From NCBI RefSeq assembly GCF_000336955.1, contig NZ_AOLI01000025.1, forward strand, positions 64,587 through 128,586: a DNA stretch of 64,000 bases, in the 5' to 3' direction. Below are positions 1 through 8,381 of the stretch, in pieces. The number at the start of each line of letters is the position of its first letter. Within the stretch, counting starts at the first letter, position 1. This DNA comes from Haloferax larsenii JCM 13917 (GTDB lineage: Archaea; Halobacteriota; Halobacteria; Halobacteriales; Haloferacaceae). The position numbers were made by a program, and so were the translations under genes. The notes under the pieces were generated by a model, which saw only the letters and a list, made by a program, of their open reading frames with translations, had not been told where the DNA came from and made no database searches.

Positions 1-1362
1 GGGCTGTTTACGTACGCTTCCTCGTCGATCGAGCGCGTCACCGGCTACACACCAGACGAACTGGTCGGAACGTCGTTTACCGAATATGTCCGTGAGTCGT
101 CGCTGCCGCAGACTATCGAGGCCTTCGACCAACTACTGGGCGGTGATCCGGTCGAACATCTCGAACTTGAGTTCGAAACGAAGGGCGGCGGGACTGTCAC
201 GCTGGAAGTCAATGCACGCCCCATCTACAGTGACGGCACGGTCAGATTGATTCAGGGAGTGGCCCGCGATATCTCGAAACGAGTCGAACAGGAACGCGAA
301 CTTCGGCTTCAACACCGGGCGCTCGAAGACACGGATGTCGGCATCACTATCGCCGAAGCGGCGAACCCGGAGTTCGTCATCACCTATGCGAACGAAGCCT
401 TCGAAGCGTTGACCGGCTATTCACGCGACGATATCACTGGACACCCGTATCGTGATTTCTTCGCGGAGGGCACCAAGTCTACGGAAGCAGGCGATATCAG
501 TGAGGTGCTAGCGACGGGCGATTCCAGCGTGTTCGACCTACTCGTCACTCGGCAGGACGACACACCCCTCTGGTGCCGTACGTCTATCAGCCCCGTCACA
601 GACGAGTTCGGCGAGGTGACACACTACGTCGGATTCCACGAAAACGTCACCGAGGAAAAGCGAACTGTCCGGTTGGTCGAACTTCTCAACCGAGTTCTCA
701 GACACAACTTGCGAAACAGTATGAACGTCATCCTCGGGAACATCGAGTTGTTGAACGACCCTGAGATGGCGTCCGTAGCTATCGGCCGTATCCGTGAACG
801 CGGACACGACTTGGTTCGGTTGAGCGAACGCGCTCAGGAACTGAAGCGGTACGCACATCGGGAACGCGACCCGCAGCGTCTCGACCCGAAAGAACTCGTC
901 GCTCGTATCGTCGAGCAACACGAGGCGTCGAACCCACAAGCCACAATCACCGCCGACGTGCAGTCCGAACGCGACATCTGCGCCGGGAGCGAACTCAGTC
1001 GCGCGCTTTCGGAACTCGTGGCGAACGCGATTTCGCACCATCCCACTGACTCGGCCCGCGTGTCGATATCGGTCGCCGACGCTGGAGACCAGATACGAAT
1101 CGAAGTCGTCGACGACGGGGAGGGAGTCTCACCTAGTGAGACCTCGTTCGTTCAGATGGGACGCGAGACGGATTTGGAGCACGGGAGCAGTATGGGTCTG
1201 TGGCTGGTCAATTGGATTGTCACCCGATACGGCGGGTCGTTCCAAATCGGCCCTGCTGACGAGGACAACCAGGGGACGCGTGCGACGATTCTCGTCCCGT
1301 CTATCGACGCCGAGACCAGTGTCGAAGCGGCGGCGAAGCCATCGACAGCACTCTTCTGGTAA
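1..1362 (+). CDS. PAS-domain sensor histidine kinase, 5'-truncated by the window
   Basis: The reading frame is open from base 1, so 453 C-terminal residues are seen and the start lies outside. Two PAS/PAC units can be recognised: one at the very beginning (ERVTGYTPDELVG, closing with the PAC-like DISKRVEQERELR) and one around visible residues 100-215 (FEALTGYSRDDITG). A haloarchaeal-type H-box follows (RVLRHNLRNSMNVI; the His is the likely phosphoacceptor), then a HATPase_c domain with N-box ELVANAISHH, G1 VDDGEGV and G2 SSMGLWLVNWIV. No membrane segment is visible in this part, so it may be a soluble sensor or carry one upstream. No response regulator is adjacent. The signal sensed is unknown. 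Confidence 0.9.
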   Translation, partial: GLFTYASSSIERVTGYTPDELVGTSFTEYVRESSLPQTIEAFDQLLGGDPVEHLELEFETKGGGTVTLEVNARPIYSDGTVRLIQGVARDISKRVEQERELRLQHRALEDTDVGITIAEAANPEFVITYANEAFEALTGYSRDDITGHPYRDFFAEGTKSTEAGDISEVLATGDSSVFDLLVTRQDDTPLWCRTSISPVTDEFGEVTHYVGFHENVTEEKRTVRLVELLNRVLRHNLRNSMNVILGNIELLNDPEMASVAIGRIRERGHDLVRLSERAQELKRYAHRERDPQRLDPKELVARIVEQHEASNPQATITADVQSERDICAGSELSRALSELVANAISHHPTDSARVSISVADAGDQIRIEVVDDGEGVSPSETSFVQMGRETDLEHGSSMGLWLVNWIVTRYGGSFQIGPADEDNQGTRATILVPSIDAETSVEAAAKPSTALFW

Positions 1363-1404
1363 CGCTCGCTCGCCGGCGTGCTCTCGTGACGTCCGTGGTC
1401 CGTG

Positions 1405-1848
1405 TCACTTCCTGACGACGAGAATCGCCGTGTTCTCGCGACGGTCCACGAACGAACTCCCGGCAGGTGGTTTCACGTCGACGACGAGCGTGCCGTCCTC
1501 TCTGTTTGCGCTGAGTTCGGCTTCGACTGTCGCCGTCGCCGTCCCGTCGCCGCCCGTCTTCTCTGCCACGACGTCGCCGAGTTCGGCAGTTCCGGATTTC
1601 ACGACGACGGTCGCTCCTTCGACGGGGTTCCCCTCGTGGTCGACGACGGTGAACGTGATATCGTGAGTGCCCGGTTCGACGACATCGGGACTCGGCTTGA
1701 CGTTGAGTTCCGACGTGGCGAGTCCCTGCACTCCCGAGAGCATGTTGAGCATGACGCTCATGCTGGCGACGCCGACGACGAGTGCGACGACGAGACGAAC
1801 TGGGAGTCCTTCGATAGCGCGCGTGTCTGACCGGAATGCTTCGAGCAT
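1405..1848 (-). CDS. Pilin-like secreted/membrane-anchored protein with an Ig-like domain
   Basis: A protein of 147 residues. Near the N-terminus a short charged stretch and the motif RAIEGLPVRL precede a hydrophobic segment (about residues 18-40). This layout recalls archaeal type III (class III, pilin-like) signal peptides and is seen in many small haloarchaeal exported proteins; I recall a family numbered DUF7382 of this kind, unverified. The rest resembles a beta-sandwich carboxypeptidase-regulatory or Big-like fold (HDITFTVVDHEGNPVEGATV). It is transcribed away from the HerA-like gene; a TATA-like box about 27 bases upstream suggests a leaderless mRNA. Function unknown; a minor pilin or surface protein is a reasonable inference. 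Confidence 0.72.
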   Translation of the reverse strand: MLEAFRSDTRAIEGLPVRLVVALVVGVASMSVMLNMLSGVQGLATSELNVKPSPDVVEPGTHDITFTVVDHEGNPVEGATVVVKSGTAELGDVVAEKTGGDGTATATVEAELSANREDGTLVVDVKPPAGSSFVDRRENTAILVVRK

Positions 1849-1870
1849 GGGCCGTCTGGCCGCGGTTTCG

Positions 1871-1880
1871 TATATAAACC
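1871..1880. promoter_or_regulatory. Shared divergent TATA box (tatataaacc)
   Basis: An AT-rich, nearly symmetrical tatataaa sequence lies in the 75-base gap between the divergent pilin-like and HerA-like genes. Its centre is about 27 bases from the minus-strand ATG at 1848, which fits a leaderless transcript on that strand. On the plus strand it would give a leader of roughly 20-25 bases before 1924. Confidence 0.55.
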
Positions 1881-1907
1881 CTCGTCCGGGGGTTCAAGTC
1901 GGAAGCC

Positions 1908-1923
1908 GGGACCACGAGGTCCC
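1908..1923 (+). promoter_or_regulatory. Perfect 6-bp hairpin abutting the start codon of the HerA-like gene
   Basis: The sequence gggacc-acga-ggtccc ends at the base before the ATG at 1924. In RNA it would fold into a 6-bp GC-rich stem that could limit ribosome access or form the structured 5' end of the short leader. As DNA it is also a candidate operator. There is no Shine-Dalgarno sequence in the leader. Confidence 0.4.
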
Positions 1924-3003
1924 ATGCACGTTATCGGCCGCGACGCAGACGCAGGCGGCCCAGTCTGTGACCTCGGAACGTACCGCGCCCGCGACGGGAG
2001 CACCGGAGCACCCGTCGGCCTCGACGTAAACCACCCTCACGCGGCGGTCGTCGTCGGCAAACGCGGGAGCGGGAAGTCGCACACGCTCGGCGTCGTCGCC
2101 GAAGGGCTAGCTCGCGCCGAGGGTGTCGCACCAATCGTCGTGGACCCGATGGGTGTCTTTTCGGGACTCACGGCTGCCCCAATCGATGGAACGGTCCATC
2201 ATGACCCGACAGTCCGCGCAAGTGCCCTCCCGCCTAGCGCGTGGCCCGACCTCCTCGGACTCGACCCAACTAGCTCGGTTGGGTCGCTCGTCTGGCAAGT
2301 CGCTGCTGAGACCGACTCACTCGCCGAGATGCAGTCAGCAGTCGCCGACGCCGACGTGACGGCCGCCACGCGACGGGCTGCCGCGAATCACCTCGCGCTC
2401 GCCGACTCGTGGGATGTGTTCGGCCCCGATGGGATAGCAGTCTCCGACCTTTGCAGCCCGACACCGGACGTCCTCGACCTTTCCGGGATGGACGAGCGCC
2501 CTGCGAGCGCCGTCGTTCGCGTCGTCGCCCGAGGGGTGTACGAGGCCCGCGTCGCAAGCGCGGTGGACCACCTCCCGTGGCTCCTCGTGGACGAGGCGCA
2601 CGCCTTTGTCGGCGGCGTGGCAGACCCGGCGCTTCGAACGATTCTCACGCGTGGGCGCGCACCCGGTGTCGGACTCGTCCTCGCAACGCAGCGCCCATCT
2701 GCACTCCCCGATGTCGCCGTCTCGCAGGCCGACCTCCGCATCGTCCACCGGCTCACCGCCGGACCGGACGTGTCGGCGATGGCCGCCGCCGACCCGACGT
2801 ATCTCGATTCGAATCTCGAATCTCGGCTCCCTCGAAAACTGGGCTGTGCGCTCGTCGTGGACGACACGACCGAATCGGTTCACGACGTACGCGTCCGTGA
2901 GCGCGACACGCCCGACGGTGGTTCGACACCCGTCGCGGTCTCGGAGCGCGACGCGACCCCCGCCTCCGTTCCGACCCACGACGCTTCCGAAACCATGGAG
3001 TAG
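1924..3003 (+). CDS. HerA/FtsK-superfamily ATPase (DUF87-like)
   Basis: A 359-residue P-loop ATPase with Walker A GKRGSGKSHT at residues 45-54 and Walker B LLVDEAHAF around 220-228, followed by an ATQRPS motif typical of HerA-like hexameric DNA translocases. The N-terminal HAS-barrel of HerA is missing, and the C-terminus is a short acidic tail, so this is a compact relative rather than classical HerA; no NurA nuclease gene is beside it. It is followed after 21 bases by crcB, so the three plus-strand genes may be co-transcribed. The exact substrate (DNA end processing, or protein/pilus-type secretion) is undetermined. Confidence 0.82.
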   Translation: MHVIGRDADAGGPVCDLGTYRARDGSTGAPVGLDVNHPHAAVVVGKRGSGKSHTLGVVAEGLARAEGVAPIVVDPMGVFSGLTAAPIDGTVHHDPTVRASALPPSAWPDLLGLDPTSSVGSLVWQVAAETDSLAEMQSAVADADVTAATRRAAANHLALADSWDVFGPDGIAVSDLCSPTPDVLDLSGMDERPASAVVRVVARGVYEARVASAVDHLPWLLVDEAHAFVGGVADPALRTILTRGRAPGVGLVLATQRPSALPDVAVSQADLRIVHRLTAGPDVSAMAAADPTYLDSNLESRLPRKLGCALVVDDTTESVHDVRVRERDTPDGGSTPVAVSERDATPASVPTHDASETME

Positions 3004-3024
3004 TCCCTCCGGGTCAGGGTTGGT

Positions 3025-3360
3025 ATGGACCGCTCGGAACTCGCATTGGTCGCCGTCGGTGGCTTTCTCGGTGCGACGCTCCGCTATCTCGTCGGCGTCG
3101 CCATCCCCGGAACCGGCGGGACGCTCGCGGTGAACGTCCTCGGGAGTTTCGTCCTCGGGGCGTTCATCACCACCGTCTCGTCACGGCGAGCGCAGTGGCT
3201 CTTCGGGTCGGGAGTCCTCTCCTCGTTTACGACCTACAGCACGTTCGCCGTCCAGACGGCCGGGCTCTCGATGACCGGTGGCCTGCTCAACATCGGCGCG
3301 AACTACGCCCTCGGCTTCGTCGCCGCGGGACTCGGCATCGCCCTCGGGAGGCGACAATGA
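3025..3360 (+). CDS. crcB: Fluoride channel subunit FluC/CrcB, copy 1
   Basis: A 111-residue membrane protein with four hydrophobic helices and the FluC signature: GGFLGATLRY in TM1, VNVLGSF (the pore-lining Asn) in TM2 and the phenylalanine-box region SSFTTYSTF in TM3. FluC proteins export fluoride passively as antiparallel dimers. The stop overlaps the start of the next crcB gene in an ATGA arrangement, so the two subunits are translationally coupled and probably form an obligate heterodimer, as in other organisms with paired small crcB genes. It starts 21 bases after the HerA-like ATPase gene. Confidence 0.93.
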   Translation: MDRSELALVAVGGFLGATLRYLVGVAIPGTGGTLAVNVLGSFVLGAFITTVSSRRAQWLFGSGVLSSFTTYSTFAVQTAGLSMTGGLLNIGANYALGFVAAGLGIALGRRQ

Positions 3361-3713
3361 GCCTCACACTCACCTCGGCACTCCTCGTCGGCCTCGGCGG
3401 AATGGCCGGGGCGACCTCGCGGCACGTCGTAGACCAACAACTCGTCGGCAAGTGGAGTACCTTCACCGTCAACGTCCTCGGGAGCATCGCACTGGGGTTC
3501 ATCGTCACTGCGCCCGTGGGCGACGTGACCGCGACGCTCGCCGGAACAGGGTTCTGCGGCGCGTTCACGACCTTTTCGTCCTTTGCGGTCGGTGTTGCCG
3601 AACTCGTGGACGTCGGCGACTACCGGACGGCCGCCTGGTACGCTTTCGGAACGTTGCTGGCGGCGCTGGTCGGCGTGGTGATTGGTGGGGCGGTTGGTGG
3701 GAGTGTTGGGTAG
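3357..3713 (+). CDS. crcB: Fluoride channel subunit FluC/CrcB, copy 2
   Basis: A 118-residue partner of the preceding gene, started at the ATG that overlaps its stop. The same landmarks are present: GGMAGATSRHV, VNVLGSIALGF and GAFTTFSSFAVG. The C-terminus is glycine-rich (VIGGAVGGSVG). Upstream in-frame starts exist inside copy 1 but would add non-homologous sequence, so 3357 is preferred. The divergence of the two copies fits a heterodimer with fixed opposite topologies; the charge distribution could be used to test this. Confidence 0.92.
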   Translation: MSLTLTSALLVGLGGMAGATSRHVVDQQLVGKWSTFTVNVLGSIALGFIVTAPVGDVTATLAGTGFCGAFTTFSSFAVGVAELVDVGDYRTAAWYAFGTLLAALVGVVIGGAVGGSVG

Positions 3714-3829
3714 GGCGTCGGCGAAAGGCCAGTTCGGTTCGTCTTTCGGACGTGACTCTTCGAACAGTGCGGTGGATGCCGATTGGGCTGTTCCGGTACC
3801 GTTAACGGAATTCAATCATATATTTTGAC

Positions 3830-4090
3830 ATGAGCGTCGGTTCAGGTCTCGCCCTTCCCTTGCTTATCCCTGGGGTGTTCGTTAGCCTGCTCGGTGCTGT
3901 GATGCTGGTGAAACCACGACAGTCCGCGCGCGTCCTCGAACAACTGAACGCTATCGGGAGCAAACGCAACTTACGGACCGTCGAACCCGCAGACTGGAAT
4001 GTCACGCTCACCCGGGCCGTCGGTGGAGTCATCTTTCTGATGGGGGTCGCCTTCCTGCTGCTGGTACTTTCGAGAGCCGGTGGAGGGTGA
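3830..4090 (+). CDS. Small two-helix membrane protein, function unknown
   Basis: An 86-residue protein with hydrophobic segments at about residues 8-26 (LALPLLIPGVFVSLLGAVML) and 63-81 (GGVIFLMGVAFLLLVLS). A basic middle region (KPRQSARVLEQLNAIGSKRN) suggests that the loop is cytoplasmic. I do not recognise the family; a similar small DUF is plausible in haloarchaea. It stands alone between crcB and the tRNA-Asp pair, and the ATG follows an AT-rich tract (catatattttgac). No domain gives a function. Confidence 0.65.
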   Translation: MSVGSGLALPLLIPGVFVSLLGAVMLVKPRQSARVLEQLNAIGSKRNLRTVEPADWNVTLTRAVGGVIFLMGVAFLLLVLSRAGGG

Positions 4091-4156
4091 AGTCACACTC
4101 CACGTTGAATAATATATCCGAGGCGGGAGTGCCGCGAGCGGAGCGAGTGGCACGTC

Positions 4157-4236
4157 GGCGAGGCTCTGCCTCGCCGGGATTTGAACCTCAGTCGCTCTGC
4201 TCGCTGACGCTCGCGTCGCTCCTTGGTTCAAATCCC
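4157..4236. repeat. tRNA T-arm-like inverted repeat with adjoining hairpin
   Basis: The 12-base gggatttgaacc (4176-4187), which matches the T-arm of the nearby minus-strand tRNA genes, reappears as its exact reverse complement at 4225-4236. Just before it lies a perfect 8-bp hairpin (ggcgaggc-tct-gcctcgcc, 4157-4175). No acceptor or anticodon stem can be built, so this is not a tRNA gene. It looks like debris from two tRNA 3' ends facing each other, or a processing/termination structure downstream of the tRNA-Asp transcript. Confidence 0.6.
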
Positions 4237-4312
4237 TCTGTGGGGTATTTACGAGAATTACGCTCGCGCCAAGACGAGACTCGGCGCTTAGGAAGTAATT
4301 CATCGAAAAGTA

Positions 4313-4385
4313 CGCCCGAGGCGGGATTTGAACCCGCGTCACGACCGTGACAGGGTCGTATGATGGGCCACTACACCACCCGGGC
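4313..4385 (-). tRNA. tRNA-Asp (GTC), copy 1
   Basis: On the minus strand a complete cloverleaf can be drawn: acceptor GCCCGGG pairing with CUCGGGC (one G-U pair), anticodon loop with GUC between paired ccgug/cacgg-type arms, T-loop GGTTCAAATCC and discriminator G. It has 73 bases and no intron; CCA is not encoded. It is base-for-base identical to the second copy 102 bases away and probably co-transcribed with it, because only 29 bases separate them. Confidence 0.95.
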
Positions 4386-4414
4386 TTACTGAAGTGAGTT
4401 TGCGGTACGGAGAG

Positions 4415-4487
4415 CGCCCGAGGCGGGATTTGAACCCGCGTCACGACCGTGACAGGGTCGTATGATGGGCCACTACACCACCCGGGC
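4415..4487 (-). tRNA. tRNA-Asp (GTC), copy 2
   Basis: This copy is identical to the first: same 73 bases, acceptor stem, GUC anticodon and discriminator. It is the promoter-proximal member of the pair; a minus-strand TATA-like ctataaa lies at 4517-4523, about 33 bases upstream. Confidence 0.95.
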
Positions 4488-4516
4488 CCTCCGTCTGCAA
4501 TCATTCGTAACCGAGG

Positions 4517-4523
4517 TTTATAG
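4517..4523 (-). promoter_or_regulatory. TATA box of the tRNA-Asp pair
   Basis: On the minus strand the sequence reads ctataaa and is centred about 33 bases before the tRNA 5' end at 4487. That leaves a few bases of 5' leader for RNase P to remove. No other promoter-like element occurs between the two tRNA copies. Confidence 0.5.
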
Positions 4524-4584
4524 ATAAGACTTACCATCTGAAACGGCCTTGGCCTGCGGTACCGCGATTCCTGCCCCGAAGACC

Positions 4585-4591
4585 TTTATAT
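4585..4591 (+). promoter_or_regulatory. TATA box of the RNA polymerase operon, with long leader to 4754
   Basis: The box tttatat would place transcription start near 4612-4616, leaving an untranslated leader of about 140 bases before rpoH at 4755, which is long for a haloarchaeon. A second weak box (gttaaatg, near 4682) could give a shorter leader. The leader holds a small palindrome cttcgacgaag but no convincing Shine-Dalgarno. The 4488-4754 stretch has no gene that I can support. Confidence 0.45.
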
Positions 4592-4754
4592 CGGGATTTC
4601 CCATGCCAATACGTGACGATTCGCGCATCTCCGGTGCGTGACCTCCGGTAGCTCAGCCTTTCTTCGACGAAGTTGGGAAGTGTTAAATGGGTGGCTCCCA
4701 AAATCTGCCGTAGTATCCCGTGACAGCTTCTTCCAGCACCCAGCAGCACCATAC

Positions 4755-4982
4755 ATGGTAGACGTAAGCCAACACAAACTGGTTCCGGAGCACACGGTTC
4801 TCGACGACGAGGAAGTCGAGAGCGTGTTGCAGGAGTACAACGTCGAGAAGACGAACCTGCCGAAGATCAAGCGCAAGGACCCGGCGCTCCCCGACGACGC
4901 GGAGCCCGGCGATGTCATCAAGATCGTTCGGAATTCGCGAACGACCGACAAGGCGGTCGTATATCGATTGGTGATCGAATGA
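4755..4982 (+). CDS. rpoH: DNA-directed RNA polymerase subunit H (Rpo5)
   Basis: A 75-residue protein homologous to the C-terminal domain of eukaryotic RPB5 ([19 protein letters not shown], then [12 protein letters not shown] and the conserved C-terminus VVYRLV). The length is normal for archaeal subunit H. The start [11 protein letters not shown] is chosen by family length; upstream in-frame ATGs would add unrelated sequence. Its stop overlaps the rpoB'' start (ATGA), so the two are coupled. It is the first gene of a six-gene transcription operon. Confidence 0.95.
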   Translation: MVDVSQHKLVPEHTVLDDEEVESVLQEYNVEKTNLPKIKRKDPALPDDAEPGDVIKIVRNSRTTDKAVVYRLVIE

Positions 4983-6544
4983 ACCGACAAGCGCGACGCG
5001 AGGTCTCTCGCAAGTACTTCTCTGAAGAACGGCTCGCTGAACATCACTTCCGCTCGTTCAACGCGTTCCTCGAACGCGGCATGTCGGATGTCGTCGAGGA
5101 GAAGGCGACCATCGAGACGGACATCGGTGACAAGGAGGGCGAAGAGCCGGTCTACGTCGAACTCGGTGGCGTCCGCGTCGAGACGCCCCGTGTCCGCGAG
5201 GCCGACGGCTCTGAAGAACTTCTCTTCCCGCAGGAAGCGCGCCTGCGTAACATCACCTACTCCGCCCCCGTGTTCATGGAGATGTCCATCGTCCGCGGCG
5301 GCGAAGAAGAAGAGGAAGTCGTCGTCGACACCGCCGAGACGAAGGTGGGCCGGATGCCCATCATGGTCGGCTCCTCGAAGTGTAACATCGCCGAACTCTC
5401 TGACGCGGACCTCGTCGAAATCGGCGAAGACCCCGTCGACCCCGGCGGTTACTTCATCGTCAACGGTTCCGAGCGCGTCCTCATGACGTCCGAGGACCTG
5501 GCTCCGAACAAGATTCTCGCCGAGTACGACACGAAGTACGGCGACGAGATTCAGGTCGCAAAGACGTTCAGCCAGCGCCGCGGGTACCGCGCGCTCGTTC
5601 TCTGTGAGCGCAACCGTGAGGGCCTGCTCGAAGTGTCGTTCCCGTCTGTCTCCGGGAGCGTCAACTTCGTCACGCTCGTCCGCGCGCTCGGTCTCGAATC
5701 CGACGAGGAAATCGTCCACCGCGTCTCCGAGGACCCGGAGATTGTGAAGTTCATGCTCGAAAACCTCGAAGAGGCCGACGTTCAGACCCAAGAGCAGGCC
5801 ATCGAGGCACTCGGTAAGCGCGTCGCTGGTGGGCAGGGGAAGAACTACCAGCTCAAGCGCGCCAACTACGTCATCGACCGCTACCTTCTGCCGCACCTCC
5901 ACGAGGAGGGCGCAGAAGAAGAGGAAGTGCGCATGAACAAAGCGTACTACCTCTGCCGGATGGCCGAGGCGTGTTTCGAACTCGCACTCGGTCGGCGCGA
6001 CTCCGACGACAAGGACCACTACGCCAACAAACGCCTCAAGGTCTCCGGCGACCTGATGAAGGACCTCTTCCGCACTGCGCTCAACAAGCTGGCACGCGAC
6101 GTGAAGTACCAGCTCGAACGCGCCAACATGCGTAACCGTAACCTCACGGTGAACACCGTCGTCCGTTCCGACGTGCTCACCGAGCGTCTCGAACACCCGA
6201 TTGCGACCGGGAACTGGGTGGGCGGACGCTCCGGCGTCTCTCAGCTCGTCGACCGGACCGACTACATGGGTGTGCTGTCTCACCTGCGTCGCCTCCGTAG
6301 TCCGCTGTCGCGGTCACAGCCTCACTTCGAGGCACGCGACCTGCACGCGACCCAGTGGGGTCGCATCTGTCCCTCCGAGACCCCCGAGGGACCGAACTGT
6401 GGGCTGGTGAAGAACTTCGCGCAGGCGATGGAACTCTCCCAGAACGTCGAAGACGAACAGGCACTGAAGCGAGAACTTGCGTCGATGGGTGTCGAGGGTA
6501 TCCCCGGCATCGACAGCGTCGACGCCACACCCGCAGACGACTAA
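4979..6544 (+). CDS. rpoB2: DNA-directed RNA polymerase subunit B'' (N-terminal part of the beta-like subunit)
   Basis: A 521-residue protein equivalent to the N-terminal half of RPB2/beta: protrusion, lobe and fork region. It ends soon after the strongly conserved [20 protein letters not shown] near residues 459-478. Splitting of RpoB into B'' and B' is standard in haloarchaea and methanogens. It overlaps rpoH by four bases at the start, and rpoB' begins one base after its stop, so all three are translated as a block. No key region appears damaged. Confidence 0.96.
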   Translation: MNRQARREVSRKYFSEERLAEHHFRSFNAFLERGMSDVVEEKATIETDIGDKEGEEPVYVELGGVRVETPRVREADGSEELLFPQEARLRNITYSAPVFMEMSIVRGGEEEEEVVVDTAETKVGRMPIMVGSSKCNIAELSDADLVEIGEDPVDPGGYFIVNGSERVLMTSEDLAPNKILAEYDTKYGDEIQVAKTFSQRRGYRALVLCERNREGLLEVSFPSVSGSVNFVTLVRALGLESDEEIVHRVSEDPEIVKFMLENLEEADVQTQEQAIEALGKRVAGGQGKNYQLKRANYVIDRYLLPHLHEEGAEEEEVRMNKAYYLCRMAEACFELALGRRDSDDKDHYANKRLKVSGDLMKDLFRTALNKLARDVKYQLERANMRNRNLTVNTVVRSDVLTERLEHPIATGNWVGGRSGVSQLVDRTDYMGVLSHLRRLRSPLSRSQPHFEARDLHATQWGRICPSETPEGPNCGLVKNFAQAMELSQNVEDEQALKRELASMGVEGIPGIDSVDATPADD

Positions 6545-6545
6545 C

Positions 6546-8375
6546 ATGGCTCAGGCACAGCGAGAAGCGAAAGTATACGTCAACGGTAGTCTCGTCGGGA
6601 CGCATCCCGACCCCGAACAGCTCGCGGCGCAGATTCGCGAGGCACGTCGCCGCGGCGACGTCAGCCAGATGGTGAACGTCTCCGTCAAGGAGCGCACCCG
6701 CGAAGTCATCATCAACGCCGACGCCGGCCGCGCCCGCCGTCCGCTCATCGTCGTCGAAGACGGTGAGCCGCTCCTCGGCGACGAACACGTCGAGGCACTC
6801 GAAAACAACGAACTCGACTTCAACGACATGGTCGAACGCGGCCTCGTCGAGTTCATCGACGCCGAAGAGGAAGAAGACATCTACGTCGGCGTCGACGAGG
6901 ACGAACTGACCGAGGACCACACGCACCTCGAAATCGACCCACAGCTCATCTTCGGTATCGGTGCCGGGATGATTCCGTACCCGGAACACAACGCCTCGCC
7001 GCGTATTACGATGGGTGCAGGGATGATGAAGCAGTCGCTGGGACTTCCGGCGGCGAACTACCGAATCCGTCCCGACACCCGACAGCACCTCCTTCACTAC
7101 CCGCAGCTCTCGATGGTCAAGACCCAGACCACAGAGCAGATTGGGTTCGACGAGCGACCGGCGGCACAGAACTTCGTCGTCGCCGTGATGTCCTACGAGG
7201 GCTTCAACATCGAGGACGCGCTCGTCATGAACAAGGGCTCTGTCGAACGCGCCCTTTCGCGTTCGCACTTCTTCCGTACCTACGAAGGCGAAGAGCGCCG
7301 CTACCCCGGCGGTCAGGAAGACCGCTTCGAGATTCCGTCGCAGGACGTGCGCGGTGCGCGCGGTGAAGACGCCTACTCGCACCTCGACGAAGACGGCCTC
7401 GTCAACCCCGAGACGGTCGTCGACGAGAACTCCGTCCTCCTCGGGAAGACGTCGCCGCCGCGGTTCCTCGAAGAACCCGACGACATGGCAGGTCTCTCGC
7501 CGCAGAAGCGCCGCGAGACCTCCGTCACGATGCGCTCGGGCGAATCCGGTGTCGTCGACACGGTCACGCTGATGGAGGGTGAAGACGGCTCGAAACTCGC
7601 CAAGGTCTCCGTGCGCGACCAGCGCGTCCCGGAACTCGGCGACAAGTTCGCATCCCGTCACGGTCAGAAGGGTGTCGTGGGCCACTTGGCTCCGCAGGAA
7701 GACATGCCCTTCACCGCCGACGGCGTCGTGCCGGACCTCATCATCAACCCGCACGCGCTGCCGTCGCGGATGACGGTCGGTCACGTGCTGGAGATGCTCG
7801 GCGGCAAGGTCGGTGCGCTCGAAGGTCGGCGCGTCGACGGGACCGCCTTCCAAGGCGAGTCCGAAGACGAACTTCGGTCTGCGCTGGAAGAACGCGGCTA
7901 CATGTCTTCCGGGAAGGAGGTCATGTACTCCGGTGTCACCGGCGAGAAGGTCGAAGCCGAGATTTTCGTCGGCATCATCTTCTACCACAAGCTGTACCAC
8001 ATGGTGAGCAACAAGCTGCACGCCCGCTCGCGCGGTCCCGTGCAGGTTCTCACCCGCCAGCCCACCGAGGGTCGCGCCCGCGAGGGTGGGCTTCGTCTCG
8101 GTGAGATGGAGCGTGACACCGTCATCGGGCACGGCGCGGCGATGGTGCTGCAGGAGCGCCTGCTCGACTCCTCCGACAAGGAGAGCGTCTACATCTCCGC
8201 GGACACCGGCATGGTCGCCGTCGAGGACCGCGACCAGCGCCGTATCTACGACCCGGTCACGGGCGACGAGGACAACATCCACGAAATCGACATCAGCTAC
8301 GCGTTCAAGCTGCTGCTCGACGAGATGGTCGCACTCGGCGTGCGCCCGCGAATCGAACTGAAGGACGCGGTCTAA
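6546..8375 (+). CDS. rpoB1: DNA-directed RNA polymerase subunit B' (C-terminal part of the beta-like subunit)
   Basis: A 609-residue protein covering the wall, hybrid-binding and anchor regions. Conserved blocks include [17 protein letters not shown], the [15 protein letters not shown] segment near the active site, and the C-terminal clamp-binding [19 protein letters not shown]. Where archaeal RPB2 homologues normally carry a four-cysteine zinc ribbon (VYVCxxCG...YCPxCG), this protein reads VYISADTG...YDPVTGD; I find no cysteine in the whole chain. The start [14 protein letters not shown] is chosen one base after the rpoB'' stop. See findings for the zinc-ribbon loss. Confidence 0.96.
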   Translation: MAQAQREAKVYVNGSLVGTHPDPEQLAAQIREARRRGDVSQMVNVSVKERTREVIINADAGRARRPLIVVEDGEPLLGDEHVEALENNELDFNDMVERGLVEFIDAEEEEDIYVGVDEDELTEDHTHLEIDPQLIFGIGAGMIPYPEHNASPRITMGAGMMKQSLGLPAANYRIRPDTRQHLLHYPQLSMVKTQTTEQIGFDERPAAQNFVVAVMSYEGFNIEDALVMNKGSVERALSRSHFFRTYEGEERRYPGGQEDRFEIPSQDVRGARGEDAYSHLDEDGLVNPETVVDENSVLLGKTSPPRFLEEPDDMAGLSPQKRRETSVTMRSGESGVVDTVTLMEGEDGSKLAKVSVRDQRVPELGDKFASRHGQKGVVGHLAPQEDMPFTADGVVPDLIINPHALPSRMTVGHVLEMLGGKVGALEGRRVDGTAFQGESEDELRSALEERGYMSSGKEVMYSGVTGEKVEAEIFVGIIFYHKLYHMVSNKLHARSRGPVQVLTRQPTEGRAREGGLRLGEMERDTVIGHGAAMVLQERLLDSSDKESVYISADTGMVAVEDRDQRRIYDPVTGDEDNIHEIDISYAFKLLLDEMVALGVRPRIELKDAV

Positions 8376-8381
8376 CTACAC

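Noticed and set aside
4087..4350. An 87-codon plus-strand frame between the small membrane gene and the tRNA-Asp pair.
   Set aside because: It runs through the T-arm inverted repeat and into a tRNA gene; no coding character.
4648..4672. A D-arm-like sequence (ccggtagctcagcc) in the rpo leader.
   Set aside because: No T-arm, acceptor or anticodon stem follows, so it is not a tRNA gene.
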